64,000 nt of DNA from Massilia sp. GTDB taxonomy: Bacteria; Pseudomonadota; Gammaproteobacteria; Burkholderiales; Burkholderiaceae_D. The notes beneath the pieces are model-generated. The model ran no database searches and was not told the DNA's origin. It was given only the letters and a program-made list of their open reading frames with translations. How positions within the stretch are numbered: position 1 is the stretch's first letter; every line of letters starts with the position of its first letter. The translations under genes were made by a program, and so were the position numbers. Shown piece after piece: positions 30,774 to 39,247 of this stretch. The stretch is taken from positions 1 to 64,000 of the forward strand of contig JANYGW010000022.1 in assembly GCA_025359245.1 (NCBI GenBank), written 5' to 3'.

Positions 30774-33700
30774 ATGGGCGAGGCAATCTTCTTCGGCGCG
30801 TTGGTGATCTTATTCTTTTTTTTCTACCCGTTCATCGCCAGCGGGATTGCATCGCGCGCGACGCGGCGCCGGCTAGAGGCGCTTGAAGGCCAGGTTCGCG
30901 ACCTGACCCGCGAACTGGAGCAGCACAAGCGCGACCAGGCCAAGGCGATCCCCGCGGCGGTTATCGCGCCGGCGCCCGTGGCAGCTGGTCCGGTATTCCA
31001 GCCGCCGCTTGCGGCTGCGGTCCCGGTGCCCGCAGCGCCTGCGATAATCAATCCGCCCGCCATGGCGCCGCCGCCCAAGCCACAACCGGCTCCCGCGATG
31101 GCCGCCGCCGTCACGCCCGACGTCGCCAGCGCCGCCGTACCCAAGCCTGCCGCTGCGCCTCCCGCGCGCGCGCCCGCACCGCCACGCCCACCGCCGGCCT
31201 GGATCACCGCCATCAAGAACTGGCTCTTTACCGGCAACCTGGTCGCCAAAATGGGCTTGCTGATCCTGTTCATCGGCGTCAGCTTCCTGCTCAAATATGC
31301 ATCCGAGCGCGTGACCGTGCCGATCGAACTGCGCCTGGCCGGCATCGTGCTGGCCGATATCGGCTTGCTGGCCTGGGGCTGGCGCATGCGCCTGACCCAC
31401 CGCAACCTGAGCCTGCCGATCCAGGGTGCCGCGCTGGCCATCCTGATGCTGGTCACCTTCGGCGCCTTCCGCCTGTACGGCCTGATTCCGCCCACCGCAG
31501 CCTTCGCGCTGCTGTTTGTGCTGACCGCGTTCACCTGCCTGCTGGCCGTGCTGCAGGACGCGGTCTGGCTGGCGGCTTTCGGCATCGCCGGCGGCTTCCT
31601 GGCGCCGATCCTGGCCTCGAACGGCCATGGCAGCCATATCGGCCTGTTCTCCTACTACTCGCTGCTCAACGCCGGCATCCTGGCCATTGCGTTCAAGCGC
31701 GCCTGGCGTTCGCTGAACCTGCTCGGCTTCGCCTTCACGTTCATCATCGGTACCGCCTGGGGCGTGCTGAAATATTCGGCCACCGAGCATTATCTGTCGA
31801 CCCAGCTGTTCCTGATCGTGTTCTTCCTGTTCTACGTGGCGATCGCCGTCCTGTACGCAGCGCGCCGTGCGGGCGAGCAGAAAGCCTATGTCGACGCCAC
31901 CATCGTGTTCGGCACTGCGCTGGCGGCGTTCGGCCTGCAACTGGGGCTGATGAAGCATGTCGTCTTCGGCAACGCGTTCTCGGCGCTCGGACTCGGCGCC
32001 TTCTATACCGTGCTGGCGATGGCGCTGTGGCGCCGCCGCAGCGGCAACCTCAAGCTGCTGGTCGAGTCCTTTCTCGCGCTCGGCGTGGTGTTCGGCACGC
32101 TGGCGCTGCCGTTCGCGCTGGACGGGCGCTGGACCTCGGCCGCCTGGGCCCTCGAAGGTGCGGGCGTGGCCTGGGTCGGCTTGCGCCAGCGCCAGCGTCT
32201 TGTGTTCGGGTTCGGCATGCTGGTCCAGGCAGGGGCCTGGCTGTCGTTCATCGGCGCCATCAGCGGCCTCGATCAGCAGGCGGCCAAGGACTCGAACCTG
32301 TGGCTTGGCTTCCTGATCCTGGCGCTCACCGCCTTCTTCATGGCGACCACCTTCCGCGCCCAAAAGGACGGCGACGAACAAGCCTTCCCGAACTTGTCGA
32401 GCTGGTTCCTGGGCATCGCGGCGCTCTGGTTCATGGGCGGCGCCTGGACCGAAATCATCCTGCGCCAGAGCGGCACCGCGCAGGCCAACATGCTCGCCGC
32501 GAGCGGGCTGGCGACCGCCGCCATCCTCGGTGCGATCGCCATGCGCATGCAGTGGCAGCGCGCGCGCAGTTTCGCGCTGGTGGCTCAGCTGGTCGCCGGA
32601 GCGGCGCTGCTGTTGCTGGTGCTGATGAACTGGAAATGGCACGTGCCATCGGCCAATCTGTTCGACCAACCGCTGGTCGGCGCGCTGATGATCTTTGCCG
32701 GAGCGATTTTCACGAGCTGGAATATGTGGCGCACGCCGTCGTCGGACGGGATGGACAGAATCGCGCGAGCACTGCTGGCCTGGTCGGCCTTCTGGTGGTT
32801 TGCCCCCATCCTGAACGCCTTCTCGGGATGGATGATGATTACCTTGTACGCGCGCACTGGCCAGTACGGGGATTCGATTTGGCATTCGCTGTATTTCGCC
32901 TGCGCGGCCGCTTCCTCGCTCGGCTTCGCGCTGATGGCGCGCAAACTGGCCTGGGCCAGGCTGCGCTGGCTCTCCAGCGCCGCCTGGATCGCGCTGGCCG
33001 GCATGACCTTGCAGATGCTGTCGCTGCTGTACGACCATGAACAAGGACTCGGCGCGCTCGAATGGATCTGTTTCGCCGCTGCGTGGGCGGCAGGTGAATT
33101 CCTGCTGCGTTTCTGGCCGGCCAACCAATGGCGCATTGCCAGCCCGGCGCTCAAGGTCATCCACCTGGTGCGCACCGCCGGCCCGTGGGTCATGCTGTGG
33201 AAAGTCGGCGAAATCGCCATCAGCCAGTGGCTGCAGGGTTCCGCGCAAGACCGGGCGTTGCTGGACGCGGCCGGTGAATTTGCCAGCGCCAGCTGGGCTA
33301 ATTTCGTGCCATTCTGGGCCATGATGCTGGTGCTGGTGTGGCTGATCAAACGCAGCAAGGGTGAAGAGCGCTGGCCCGCCGCGCCAATCGCGGCCTGGTA
33401 CCGGCATGCGCTGATCCCGGCCGCCACCGCATGGTCGCTGTTCCTTGCGCTGGTCTGGAACATCTTCCAGGACGGCTCGATGGCGCCGCTGCCGTATATC
33501 CCGCTGGCCAATCCTCTCGACTTGAGCAGCGGCTTCGTGCTGGTGGTGGCCGCGCTGTGCTACCAGCTGCTGCATGCCGACCGCGAATCGCTGCCCGCCG
33601 GCGTGCAAGTGCTGGTGCGGCGCATGCCGATGGCCGGGGCAGTCGCCGCCTATGCCTGGTTCAACCTGATCCTGCTGCGCACCGCGTCGCATTTCCTGGA

Positions 33701-33998
33701 CATTCCGTACCGCGCCGATACACTGTTCGCATCGCAGTTCGTGCAGGCGATGCTGTCGCTGGTATGGAGCATCACCGCGCTGGTGCTGATGCGGCTGGCC
33801 ACGCGCAAGTCGTCGCGTCCACAGTGGATGGTCGGCGCCGGCTTCCTGGCGCTGGTGGTGGCCAAGCTGTTCCTGGTCGACTTGTCCAGCGTTGGCAGCG
33901 TGGCGCGCATCGTCTCCTTCGTCGGCGTCGGCATGCTGATGGTATTGATCGGCTACCTTGCGCCGTATCCGACTAGCGTAGAAAAGACAGAGGAATAA
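30774..33998 (+). CDS. DUF2339 multi-pass membrane protein
   Basis: A 1074-residue protein: one N-terminal helix (IFFGALVILFFFFYPFIASG), a short coiled coil (about 34-58, RRLEALEGQVRDLTRELEQHK), a long Pro/Ala linker (about 60-145), then more than twenty hydrophobic helices. The first helix block after the linker (WLFTGNLVAKMGLLILFIGVS) is typical of DUF2339. The family's function is not known; the size and many helices suggest a scaffold or transporter-like envelope protein. ATG is directly followed downstream by the DUF3999 gene with no gap, so the two are co-translated partners. Confidence 0.9.
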   Translation: MGEAIFFGALVILFFFFYPFIASGIASRATRRRLEALEGQVRDLTRELEQHKRDQAKAIPAAVIAPAPVAAGPVFQPPLAAAVPVPAAPAIINPPAMAPPPKPQPAPAMAAAVTPDVASAAVPKPAAAPPARAPAPPRPPPAWITAIKNWLFTGNLVAKMGLLILFIGVSFLLKYASERVTVPIELRLAGIVLADIGLLAWGWRMRLTHRNLSLPIQGAALAILMLVTFGAFRLYGLIPPTAAFALLFVLTAFTCLLAVLQDAVWLAAFGIAGGFLAPILASNGHGSHIGLFSYYSLLNAGILAIAFKRAWRSLNLLGFAFTFIIGTAWGVLKYSATEHYLSTQLFLIVFFLFYVAIAVLYAARRAGEQKAYVDATIVFGTALAAFGLQLGLMKHVVFGNAFSALGLGAFYTVLAMALWRRRSGNLKLLVESFLALGVVFGTLALPFALDGRWTSAAWALEGAGVAWVGLRQRQRLVFGFGMLVQAGAWLSFIGAISGLDQQAAKDSNLWLGFLILALTAFFMATTFRAQKDGDEQAFPNLSSWFLGIAALWFMGGAWTEIILRQSGTAQANMLAASGLATAAILGAIAMRMQWQRARSFALVAQLVAGAALLLLVLMNWKWHVPSANLFDQPLVGALMIFAGAIFTSWNMWRTPSSDGMDRIARALLAWSAFWWFAPILNAFSGWMMITLYARTGQYGDSIWHSLYFACAAASSLGFALMARKLAWARLRWLSSAAWIALAGMTLQMLSLLYDHEQGLGALEWICFAAAWAAGEFLLRFWPANQWRIASPALKVIHLVRTAGPWVMLWKVGEIAISQWLQGSAQDRALLDAAGEFASASWANFVPFWAMMLVLVWLIKRSKGEERWPAAPIAAWYRHALIPAATAWSLFLALVWNIFQDGSMAPLPYIPLANPLDLSSGFVLVVAALCYQLLHADRESLPAGVQVLVRRMPMAGAVAAYAWFNLILLRTASHFLDIPYRADTLFASQFVQAMLSLVWSITALVLMRLATRKSSRPQWMVGAGFLALVVAKLFLVDLSSVGSVARIVSFVGVGMLMVLIGYLAPYPTSVEKTEE

Positions 33999-35414
33999 AT
34001 GGCTCACTTCCATCACGTGCACCTGGCCATGCTGGCACTGGCATGCGGCGCCGCCGGCGCGCAGACACCCGCGCTCGACGCCCCCGCCAGCTATACCCAC
34101 GCGATCCCGCTGACCGTCAGCGGCAAGAATCCGGTGGTCCAGCTGCGCCTGCCGCCGGCGGTCTACCTGAACGCACGCAGCGCCACGCTGGACGACCTGC
34201 GCATCTTCGACGCGGCCGGCGCGGCGCTTCCGTTCGCGCTGCTGCAGCCAGCGGCGCAATCGCAGGATTCACGGCGCCAGCTGCCGGTCAAGATTTTCCC
34301 GGTCGGCCTCTCGCCGGGCGATACGCGCGACATCCGCAATGATGTCGAGATCAAGACCTCCCCGGATGGCTCGGTGACCTCGATCAGCACGCGCCATGTC
34401 GCGTCCGACAAGACGGCCACTGAAGCGACCGGCGCGCTGGTGCTCGACATCGGCAGCGCGCGCGTTCCGATCGATGCCCTTATATTCACCCTGCCCGACG
34501 GCGTCTCCAACTACCAGGCCCAGGTCGAGCTGGAAGTGAGCGACGACCTGCGCACCTGGGAAACCGTCGGCTACGCGAGCCTGAGCTGGATGGCCAACAG
34601 CAACCGCGACACGCTGTCGAACAACCGCATGGAATTCGGCGCGCGTGCGTTCCGCTATGCGCGCCTGACCTGGCGCCAGGGCAAGCCGCTGCAGTTCGGC
34701 GTCATCATCGCCGAGTCGCAGGAGTTGACCGAACTGGCTGCGGCGCAGGACAGCATCAGCCTCAAGCCGCACGCGGGCCGCTTCGGTACTGACTTCGCCT
34801 ACGACACGCCGGTGGCGCTGCCGGTCAGCCGATTGAGCCTGCACTTTGCCGGACAAAACGTGGTGATGCCGGCGCTGGTCGGGCAGTATGTCGAGCTGCC
34901 GACCACGCAAGGGTCGAGCGGCACGCGCTGGGAATTCAGCCCGCGCATGCAGGCGACGTTTTTCCAGATCAGCCAGGACGGCAAGCTGCGCAATTCGGGC
35001 GATATCGCGGTCGACGAGGTACACGCACTGAACTGGGTGATCCGGCCGCAGGCTGCGGTCGCTGACAAGCCCGAGCTGCGCCTGTCGTGGACCCCGGCCA
35101 CGCTGGTATTCCTCGGCAGCGGCGCGCCGCCGTACACCTTGCGCGTCGGACGCGCGCACGCCAAGCCGATGCAGCGCGACGTGACGCTGGTGGCGCCGGG
35201 ATTTTCAAAGGCCGAACTTCAGGGGCTCGAGACGGCGGTCGCGGGACCGCTGCAGGCCAATGCCGTGCGGGATACGTCGGCCAGTGACGCAGAGGCGGCC
35301 GGCAAGGCCGCGCGCGGGCGCATGCTGGCGCTGTGGGGCGTGCTGCTGCTTGGTGTGGGCGTGCTGGCGACGATGGCGTGGAAGCTGATCGCGCAGATGA
35401 AGAAAACAGAGTAA
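33999..35414 (+). CDS. DUF3999 periplasmic protein, partner of DUF2339
   Basis: A 471-residue exported protein with a signal peptide (HLAMLALACGAAGAQ), a long beta-rich periplasmic region (about 25-420; repeated jelly-roll-like strands, for example YQAQVELEVSDDLRTWETVG) and one C-terminal membrane helix (MLALWGVLLLGVGVLATMAW). The start codon directly follows the stop of the DUF2339 gene. The two families commonly occur together, which points to a complex in the inner membrane with a periplasmic sensor-like part. The biochemical role is unknown. Confidence 0.88.
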   Translation: MAHFHHVHLAMLALACGAAGAQTPALDAPASYTHAIPLTVSGKNPVVQLRLPPAVYLNARSATLDDLRIFDAAGAALPFALLQPAAQSQDSRRQLPVKIFPVGLSPGDTRDIRNDVEIKTSPDGSVTSISTRHVASDKTATEATGALVLDIGSARVPIDALIFTLPDGVSNYQAQVELEVSDDLRTWETVGYASLSWMANSNRDTLSNNRMEFGARAFRYARLTWRQGKPLQFGVIIAESQELTELAAAQDSISLKPHAGRFGTDFAYDTPVALPVSRLSLHFAGQNVVMPALVGQYVELPTTQGSSGTRWEFSPRMQATFFQISQDGKLRNSGDIAVDEVHALNWVIRPQAAVADKPELRLSWTPATLVFLGSGAPPYTLRVGRAHAKPMQRDVTLVAPGFSKAELQGLETAVAGPLQANAVRDTSASDAEAAGKAARGRMLALWGVLLLGVGVLATMAWKLIAQMKKTE

Positions 35415-35516
35415 AGGCCGGGCTGAAATCACGAACGCATCCCGCTCGCCGCCGTCTTCCTCGCGAAAGCGGGGCGACGTGGGTTTATGTTTGGGAGGTT
35501 CGGGCGTTCGCGGTTT

Positions 35517-35942
35517 TTACGGCCGGCCGACGATCGTCGCCGTGGCCATCAATTCGTCTATCAGCGCCAGCGAATTTTTCCCGGACATTGCGTGCGGGTT
35601 AATCGTCGGCAGCACCGAAAAGCGCAGCAGTGTCGACGCATTGATCTTGCTCAGGTTGGCCTGCCCCATGGTCCAGCCGGCATAGCGCCGTTCGCAGATT
35701 TCCTCATAGTGCAGCAGCACCACGTCGGTATGGCGCGGGTCGCGCAGGATCTTCGCGTACAGCGCGTTGATCGCATCGCGCCCGCCTTCGAGCACCTGCA
35801 TGTACAGCTTGTCGCTATGGCACAGGATGCCGGTGATGCCGTTGTGCGGATTGTGCGCATGCGCCTTCTGCATGATTTCCTGGATCAGGGCGTGTGTGAC
35901 TTCGCCCACGGCGTGGCTGGCGTACAGGAGTCGGACTAGCAT
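35517..35942 (-). CDS. Stand-alone BLUF blue-light photoreceptor
   Basis: A 141-residue single-domain flavoprotein. BLUF hallmarks are present: Tyr7 in LVRLLYAS, NPHNGITGIL (31-40, flavin-contacting Asn), Gln49 in YMQVLEGG, and the W-x-M pair of YAGWTMG (Trp90, Met92). These give the FAD-Tyr-Gln hydrogen-bond switch. With no output domain it must act through a protein partner. It starts 19 bases after the folE stop on the same strand, behind an AGAGG ribosome site, so FolE and BLUF are probably one operon. Confidence 0.93.
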   Translation of the reverse strand: MLVRLLYASHAVGEVTHALIQEIMQKAHAHNPHNGITGILCHSDKLYMQVLEGGRDAINALYAKILRDPRHTDVVLLHYEEICERRYAGWTMGQANLSKINASTLLRFSVLPTINPHAMSGKNSLALIDELMATATIVGRP

Positions 35943-35961
35943 GATGGCCTCTCGGATTCGG

Positions 35962-36675
35962 TTAGCGTTTAATCAGCGACAGGAACTCGCGCCGCAGCGA
36001 CGGGTCTTTCAGGAACGAGCCGTGCATGACACTATTGATCATCTTGGCGTCCATGTCCTTGACCCCGCGCCACTGCATGCAGAAGTGGTCGGCCTCCATC
36101 ACCACCGCCAGCCCGTCCGGCTGCATTTTTTCCTGCAGCAGGTCGGCCAGCTGGACCACCGCTTCCTCCTGGATCTGCGGACGGCTCATGATCCATTGCG
36201 CGATGCGTGCATATTTAGACAATCCAATCAGCGCCGAGTGCTCGTTCGGCATCACACCGATCCACACTTTGCCGATCACCGGGCACAGGTGGTGCGAGCA
36301 GGCGCTGCGCACCGTGATCGGGCCGACGATCATCAGCTCGTTCAGGTGCGAGGCGTTGGGGAACTCGGTCACCGGCGGCATTTCGACGTAGCGCCCGCCA
36401 AACACCTCGTTGATGAACATCTTGGCCACGCGCCGCCCGGTGTCCTGGGTGTTGTGGTCATTTTCGGTGTCGATCACCAGGCTCTCGAGCACGCCCTGCA
36501 GCTTGGCGCTCACTTCGTCGAGCAGCTTTTCCAGCTCGCCCGGCTCGATGTAGGCGGCGATGTTGTCATTCGCGTGAAAGCGCGTCTTGGACGACACCAG
36601 CCGCTCGCGGATGCGCTGCGAGACGGGGACGTTGACCGGTGTTAGCGACATGGTCGGATCAGTTGGCATACTCAT
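35962..36675 (-). CDS. folE: GTP cyclohydrolase I
   Basis: A 237-residue enzyme that converts GTP to 7,8-dihydroneopterin triphosphate, the first step of tetrahydrofolate and pterin synthesis. Zinc ligands are seen in SACSHHLCPV (Cys126, His129) and HFCMQWRGV (Cys199); the GTP-site segments NEHSALIGLSKYARI and QEEAVVQLADLL fit the family. The N-terminus is about 40 residues longer than the core, so an internal start (ATG codons at residues 3 or 9) is possible. It leads an operon with the BLUF photoreceptor. This could be a second FolE copy, which cannot be judged from this window. Confidence 0.93.
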   Translation of the reverse strand: MSMPTDPTMSLTPVNVPVSQRIRERLVSSKTRFHANDNIAAYIEPGELEKLLDEVSAKLQGVLESLVIDTENDHNTQDTGRRVAKMFINEVFGGRYVEMPPVTEFPNASHLNELMIVGPITVRSACSHHLCPVIGKVWIGVMPNEHSALIGLSKYARIAQWIMSRPQIQEEAVVQLADLLQEKMQPDGLAVVMEADHFCMQWRGVKDMDAKMINSVMHGSFLKDPSLRREFLSLIKR

Positions 36676-36736
36676 GGCCTATTCAAGTTATGTGTGCGCC
36701 GCAGCGCATGACCGACATTGTACTTCGACAACTGCC

Positions 36737-37549
36737 TTAACGCCGGCTCCAGCGCAGCGGCAGGGCCGCGCTGGTCAGCGTACCGCCCTCGCAGGTGAAA
36801 CGCCAGCCGCGCCCGCCCTCGGCGTCGGTGGCCCAGGCGACGATGGCGCGTCCGCGCAGTTCGAGCACGTCGCCCTGCTCGAAGTCGATGAACAGCAGCG
36901 CCACGCGGGCGTCGAGCAGCAGGTTGCCCAGCGTGTTGAAGTAGCGGTTGCCCTTGAAGTCGGGCACGGACAGCGTGTCGCCGTCTTGCGCGACGAAGCC
37001 CTGCGGCCCGCCCCGGTGCGAGATGTCGACCCCGTGCACGCCGCCCGTGCTGGCCACGAAGAACGTGTCGGCGCGGGCGATGATGGCGCGCGCCTGGTCG
37101 TCCAGGCCGGCGAAGCTGCGGCTGGCCGGCACCTGCGGCGCCACCGCCTGCACGTCGCGCAGCGTGATGTGCTGCGGACAGTTGCCGAAGCTCTCCTCCA
37201 CTTCGATCACCAGCTTGGCGTGCGCGTTGCTGCGCACCACGCCGTTGGCGCGGTTGCGGCGCCGCGTCGCGAAATCGATGCCCAGCAGCCCGGCCGGGCG
37301 GCCCGCCACCAGCGCACTGGCGCAAGCGATTTCCAAGGTGGTCTCGTCCGGGGTGTGGACAAAGCCGGTGTCGCCATGCAGCACGCTGGCGCGCGGCGCG
37401 CCGTCGGCGTCCAGCGTGGCCGCCACCAGGAAGGGCTGCTGCTCGAAAAACAACCGGTGCTGGGCCGGCATGAAATCACGGATCGCGCCGGCGTTGCCCA
37501 CCACGCCGGCCCGGCGCTGCGCCGCCAGCTCGCCATCATGGAAATTCAT
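36737..37549 (-). CDS. Pyridoxamine 5'-phosphate oxidase-like flavin-binding protein
   Basis: A 270-residue cytoplasmic protein of the split-barrel PNPOx-like superfamily: FLVAATLDADGAPRASVLHG (strand-turn-strand of the flavin barrel), FFVASTGGVHGVDISHRGG and a C-terminal FKGNRYFNTLGNLLLDARVALLFID. Such proteins bind FMN, F420 or haem and often reduce small electrophiles. A segment with VVRSNAHAKLVIEVEESFGNC and PQHI is typical of this subgroup. The ATG overlaps the stop of the glutathione transferase gene by four bases, so both are translated together and probably detoxify a common compound. Confidence 0.85.
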   Translation of the reverse strand: MNFHDGELAAQRRAGVVGNAGAIRDFMPAQHRLFFEQQPFLVAATLDADGAPRASVLHGDTGFVHTPDETTLEIACASALVAGRPAGLLGIDFATRRRNRANGVVRSNAHAKLVIEVEESFGNCPQHITLRDVQAVAPQVPASRSFAGLDDQARAIIARADTFFVASTGGVHGVDISHRGGPQGFVAQDGDTLSVPDFKGNRYFNTLGNLLLDARVALLFIDFEQGDVLELRGRAIVAWATDAEGGRGWRFTCEGGTLTSAALPLRWSRR

Positions 37550-38163
37550 GGCAGCGGCGACGATGGCAGCGCCACGAAGGCGGGCAGGGCCTCGACCCGC
37601 GCGAACCACGCGTGCAGCGCCGGATAGCCGTCGATGCTGATGCCGCCTTCGGGCGCGTGCCTGACGTAGCTGTAGCAGGCCAGATCGGCGATGGTGGCGT
37701 GCGGCGCGGCCAGGAAGGCATGCGTGGCCAGGTGCGCTTCCATGAAGCCGAACAGGCGCCGGCTCACGGCTTCGGCGCGCGCGGCATCGCACGGCGCGCC
37801 CCACTGCGCCAGGGCGCGCGCGCTGGCCGGGCCGTACATCACCTCGCCGGCCGCCACCGACAGCCAGCGCTGCACGGCGGCAGCGCCGGCCGCGTCTTCC
37901 GGCAGCCAGTTGCTGCCGGGGGCGTAGCGCTTGGCCAGGTAGACCAGGATCGCGTTGCTGTCGGCCAGCGTCAGCACGCCGTCCTGCAGCACCGGGATCT
38001 GGCCCAGCGGATTGAGCGCGCGGAAGGCGTCGCTGGCGCGCACCTCGGCCGATGCCGCCACGAATTCGAAGGGCAGGCCCAGCATGCGCAGCAGCAGCTC
38101 GACCCGGTGCACATGGCCCGACAGTTTGGTGCCGTGCAGCAGCAGCGTGGAAGTGGGAGTCAT
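37546..38163 (-). CDS. Glutathione S-transferase family protein
   Basis: A 205-residue cytosolic enzyme. The N-terminal thioredoxin-like domain (6-80) has TKLSGHVHRVELLL with the likely activating Ser, NPLGQIPVLQDG (cis-Pro) and DSNAILVYLAKRY (gamma-glutamyl binding Ser). The helical C-terminal domain has the N-capping box region ATIADLACYSYV. The start at 38163 has an AAAGGAA ribosome site. It is divergent from a LysR regulator, the usual arrangement for a regulated detoxification gene, and is coupled to the PNPOx-like gene downstream. Confidence 0.92.
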   Translation of the reverse strand: MTPTSTLLLHGTKLSGHVHRVELLLRMLGLPFEFVAASAEVRASDAFRALNPLGQIPVLQDGVLTLADSNAILVYLAKRYAPGSNWLPEDAAGAAAVQRWLSVAAGEVMYGPASARALAQWGAPCDAARAEAVSRRLFGFMEAHLATHAFLAAPHATIADLACYSYVRHAPEGGISIDGYPALHAWFARVEALPAFVALPSSPLP

Positions 38164-38217
38164 GGCGTTCCTTTCGAGTAGGTAAGTCCCAATGGTATTC
38201 CTGGCACCCTTTGACGT

Positions 38218-38246
38218 AAATAATGATAAAGTGGAAAACATTATTT
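38218..38246. promoter_or_regulatory. Inverted repeat in the GST-LysR divergent region, candidate operator
   Basis: AAATAATG and CATTATTT are perfect 8-base inverted arms with a 13-base spacer (centre to centre 21 bases, about two helix turns). It lies 18 bases before the LysR start codon and about 55 bases from the GST start, a position suited to LysR autoregulation and divergent control. Confidence 0.5.
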
Positions 38247-38263
38247 CAATAAATGGAAGAATC

Positions 38264-39157
38264 ATGGACCGCTTCGACGAGCTGCAGGTATTTATCGCCA
38301 TCCTCGATGCCGGCAGCCTGAGCGCGGCGGCGCGGCGCCTGCGCCGTTCGCCGCCCTCGGTCACGCGCGCGCTCGAAGCACTCGAGGAACGCATCGGCGT
38401 GCGCCTGATCGAACGCACCACGCGCCGGCTGGCGCCGACCGAAGCGGGCGTACGCCTGGCCGAGAGCGCGCGCCGCGTGCTGGCCGACTACGAGGACGCG
38501 CTGCACGAGGAAGAAAGCGGCCCGCTGCGCGGCACGCTGCGCATCACCGCGCCGCACGTGTTCGGGCGGCGCCACGTGACGCCGGCCATCATCGACTTCC
38601 TCGACCTGCATCCGGCGCTGCAGGTCGAGATGGTCTTCAACGACCGCAACATGGACCTGATCGAACACCGCATCGACCTGGCGGTGCGCATCGCCGACCT
38701 GCCCGACACCGGTATGGTCGCGCGCCGGGTCGGCCAGGTGCGGCGCGTGCTGGTCGCCAGCCCCGCCTACCTGGCCGCGCACGGCACCCCGGCCTCGCCC
38801 GAGGAACTCGACCAGCACGCCGTCATCTACAACTCGGGCGTGAGTAACAACAGCGAATGGCGTTTCCTGCACCAGGGCCGCGAGCTGGTGGTCCGGCTCA
38901 CTCCGCGCCTGTCGGTCAACGAAATCGACGCCATCCTGATGGCGGTGCTGGCCGGCCGCGGAATCGGGCGGCCGCTGTCCTACCAGGCGGCCGACCAGAT
39001 CGCCGACGGCTCGCTGATCCGCATCCTGGGCGACTACGAGCCGGCGCCGATCCCGGTGCAGTTGCTGGTCAACGGCACGCGCCGCATGCCGGCCCGCCTG
39101 CGGGCCTGCTTCGACTTCCTGGCCGAACGTTTGCCCGCGCTGAGCGTCATTCAATAA
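38264..39157 (+). CDS. LysR-family transcriptional regulator
   Basis: A 297-residue regulator starting at 38264 behind GGAAGA. Residues 1-60 form the winged helix-turn-helix (FIAILDAGSLSAAARRLRRS, then ALEALEERIGVRLIERTTR); the rest is the periplasmic-binding-protein-like effector domain (GTLRITAPHVFGRRHV, GIGRPLSYQAADQI). It is close to the group that controls divergent dehydrogenase or GST genes. It probably regulates the glutathione transferase/PNPOx-like operon through the inverted repeat between them. Confidence 0.93.
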   Translation: MDRFDELQVFIAILDAGSLSAAARRLRRSPPSVTRALEALEERIGVRLIERTTRRLAPTEAGVRLAESARRVLADYEDALHEEESGPLRGTLRITAPHVFGRRHVTPAIIDFLDLHPALQVEMVFNDRNMDLIEHRIDLAVRIADLPDTGMVARRVGQVRRVLVASPAYLAAHGTPASPEELDQHAVIYNSGVSNNSEWRFLHQGRELVVRLTPRLSVNEIDAILMAVLAGRGIGRPLSYQAADQIADGSLIRILGDYEPAPIPVQLLVNGTRRMPARLRACFDFLAERLPALSVIQ

Positions 39158-39247
39158 TCATGAAACCCAAGTACATCCGCAGCGACTTTTAGGATAATAT
39201 CGGCGGCATTGCCGCACATTCCTATGTAGTTTAGATACGGAGACACC

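Noticed and set aside
30873-34259. A 1128-codon open frame on the minus strand
   Set aside because: Antisense to the DUF2339 gene; Gln/Arg/His-rich and without start context or motif.
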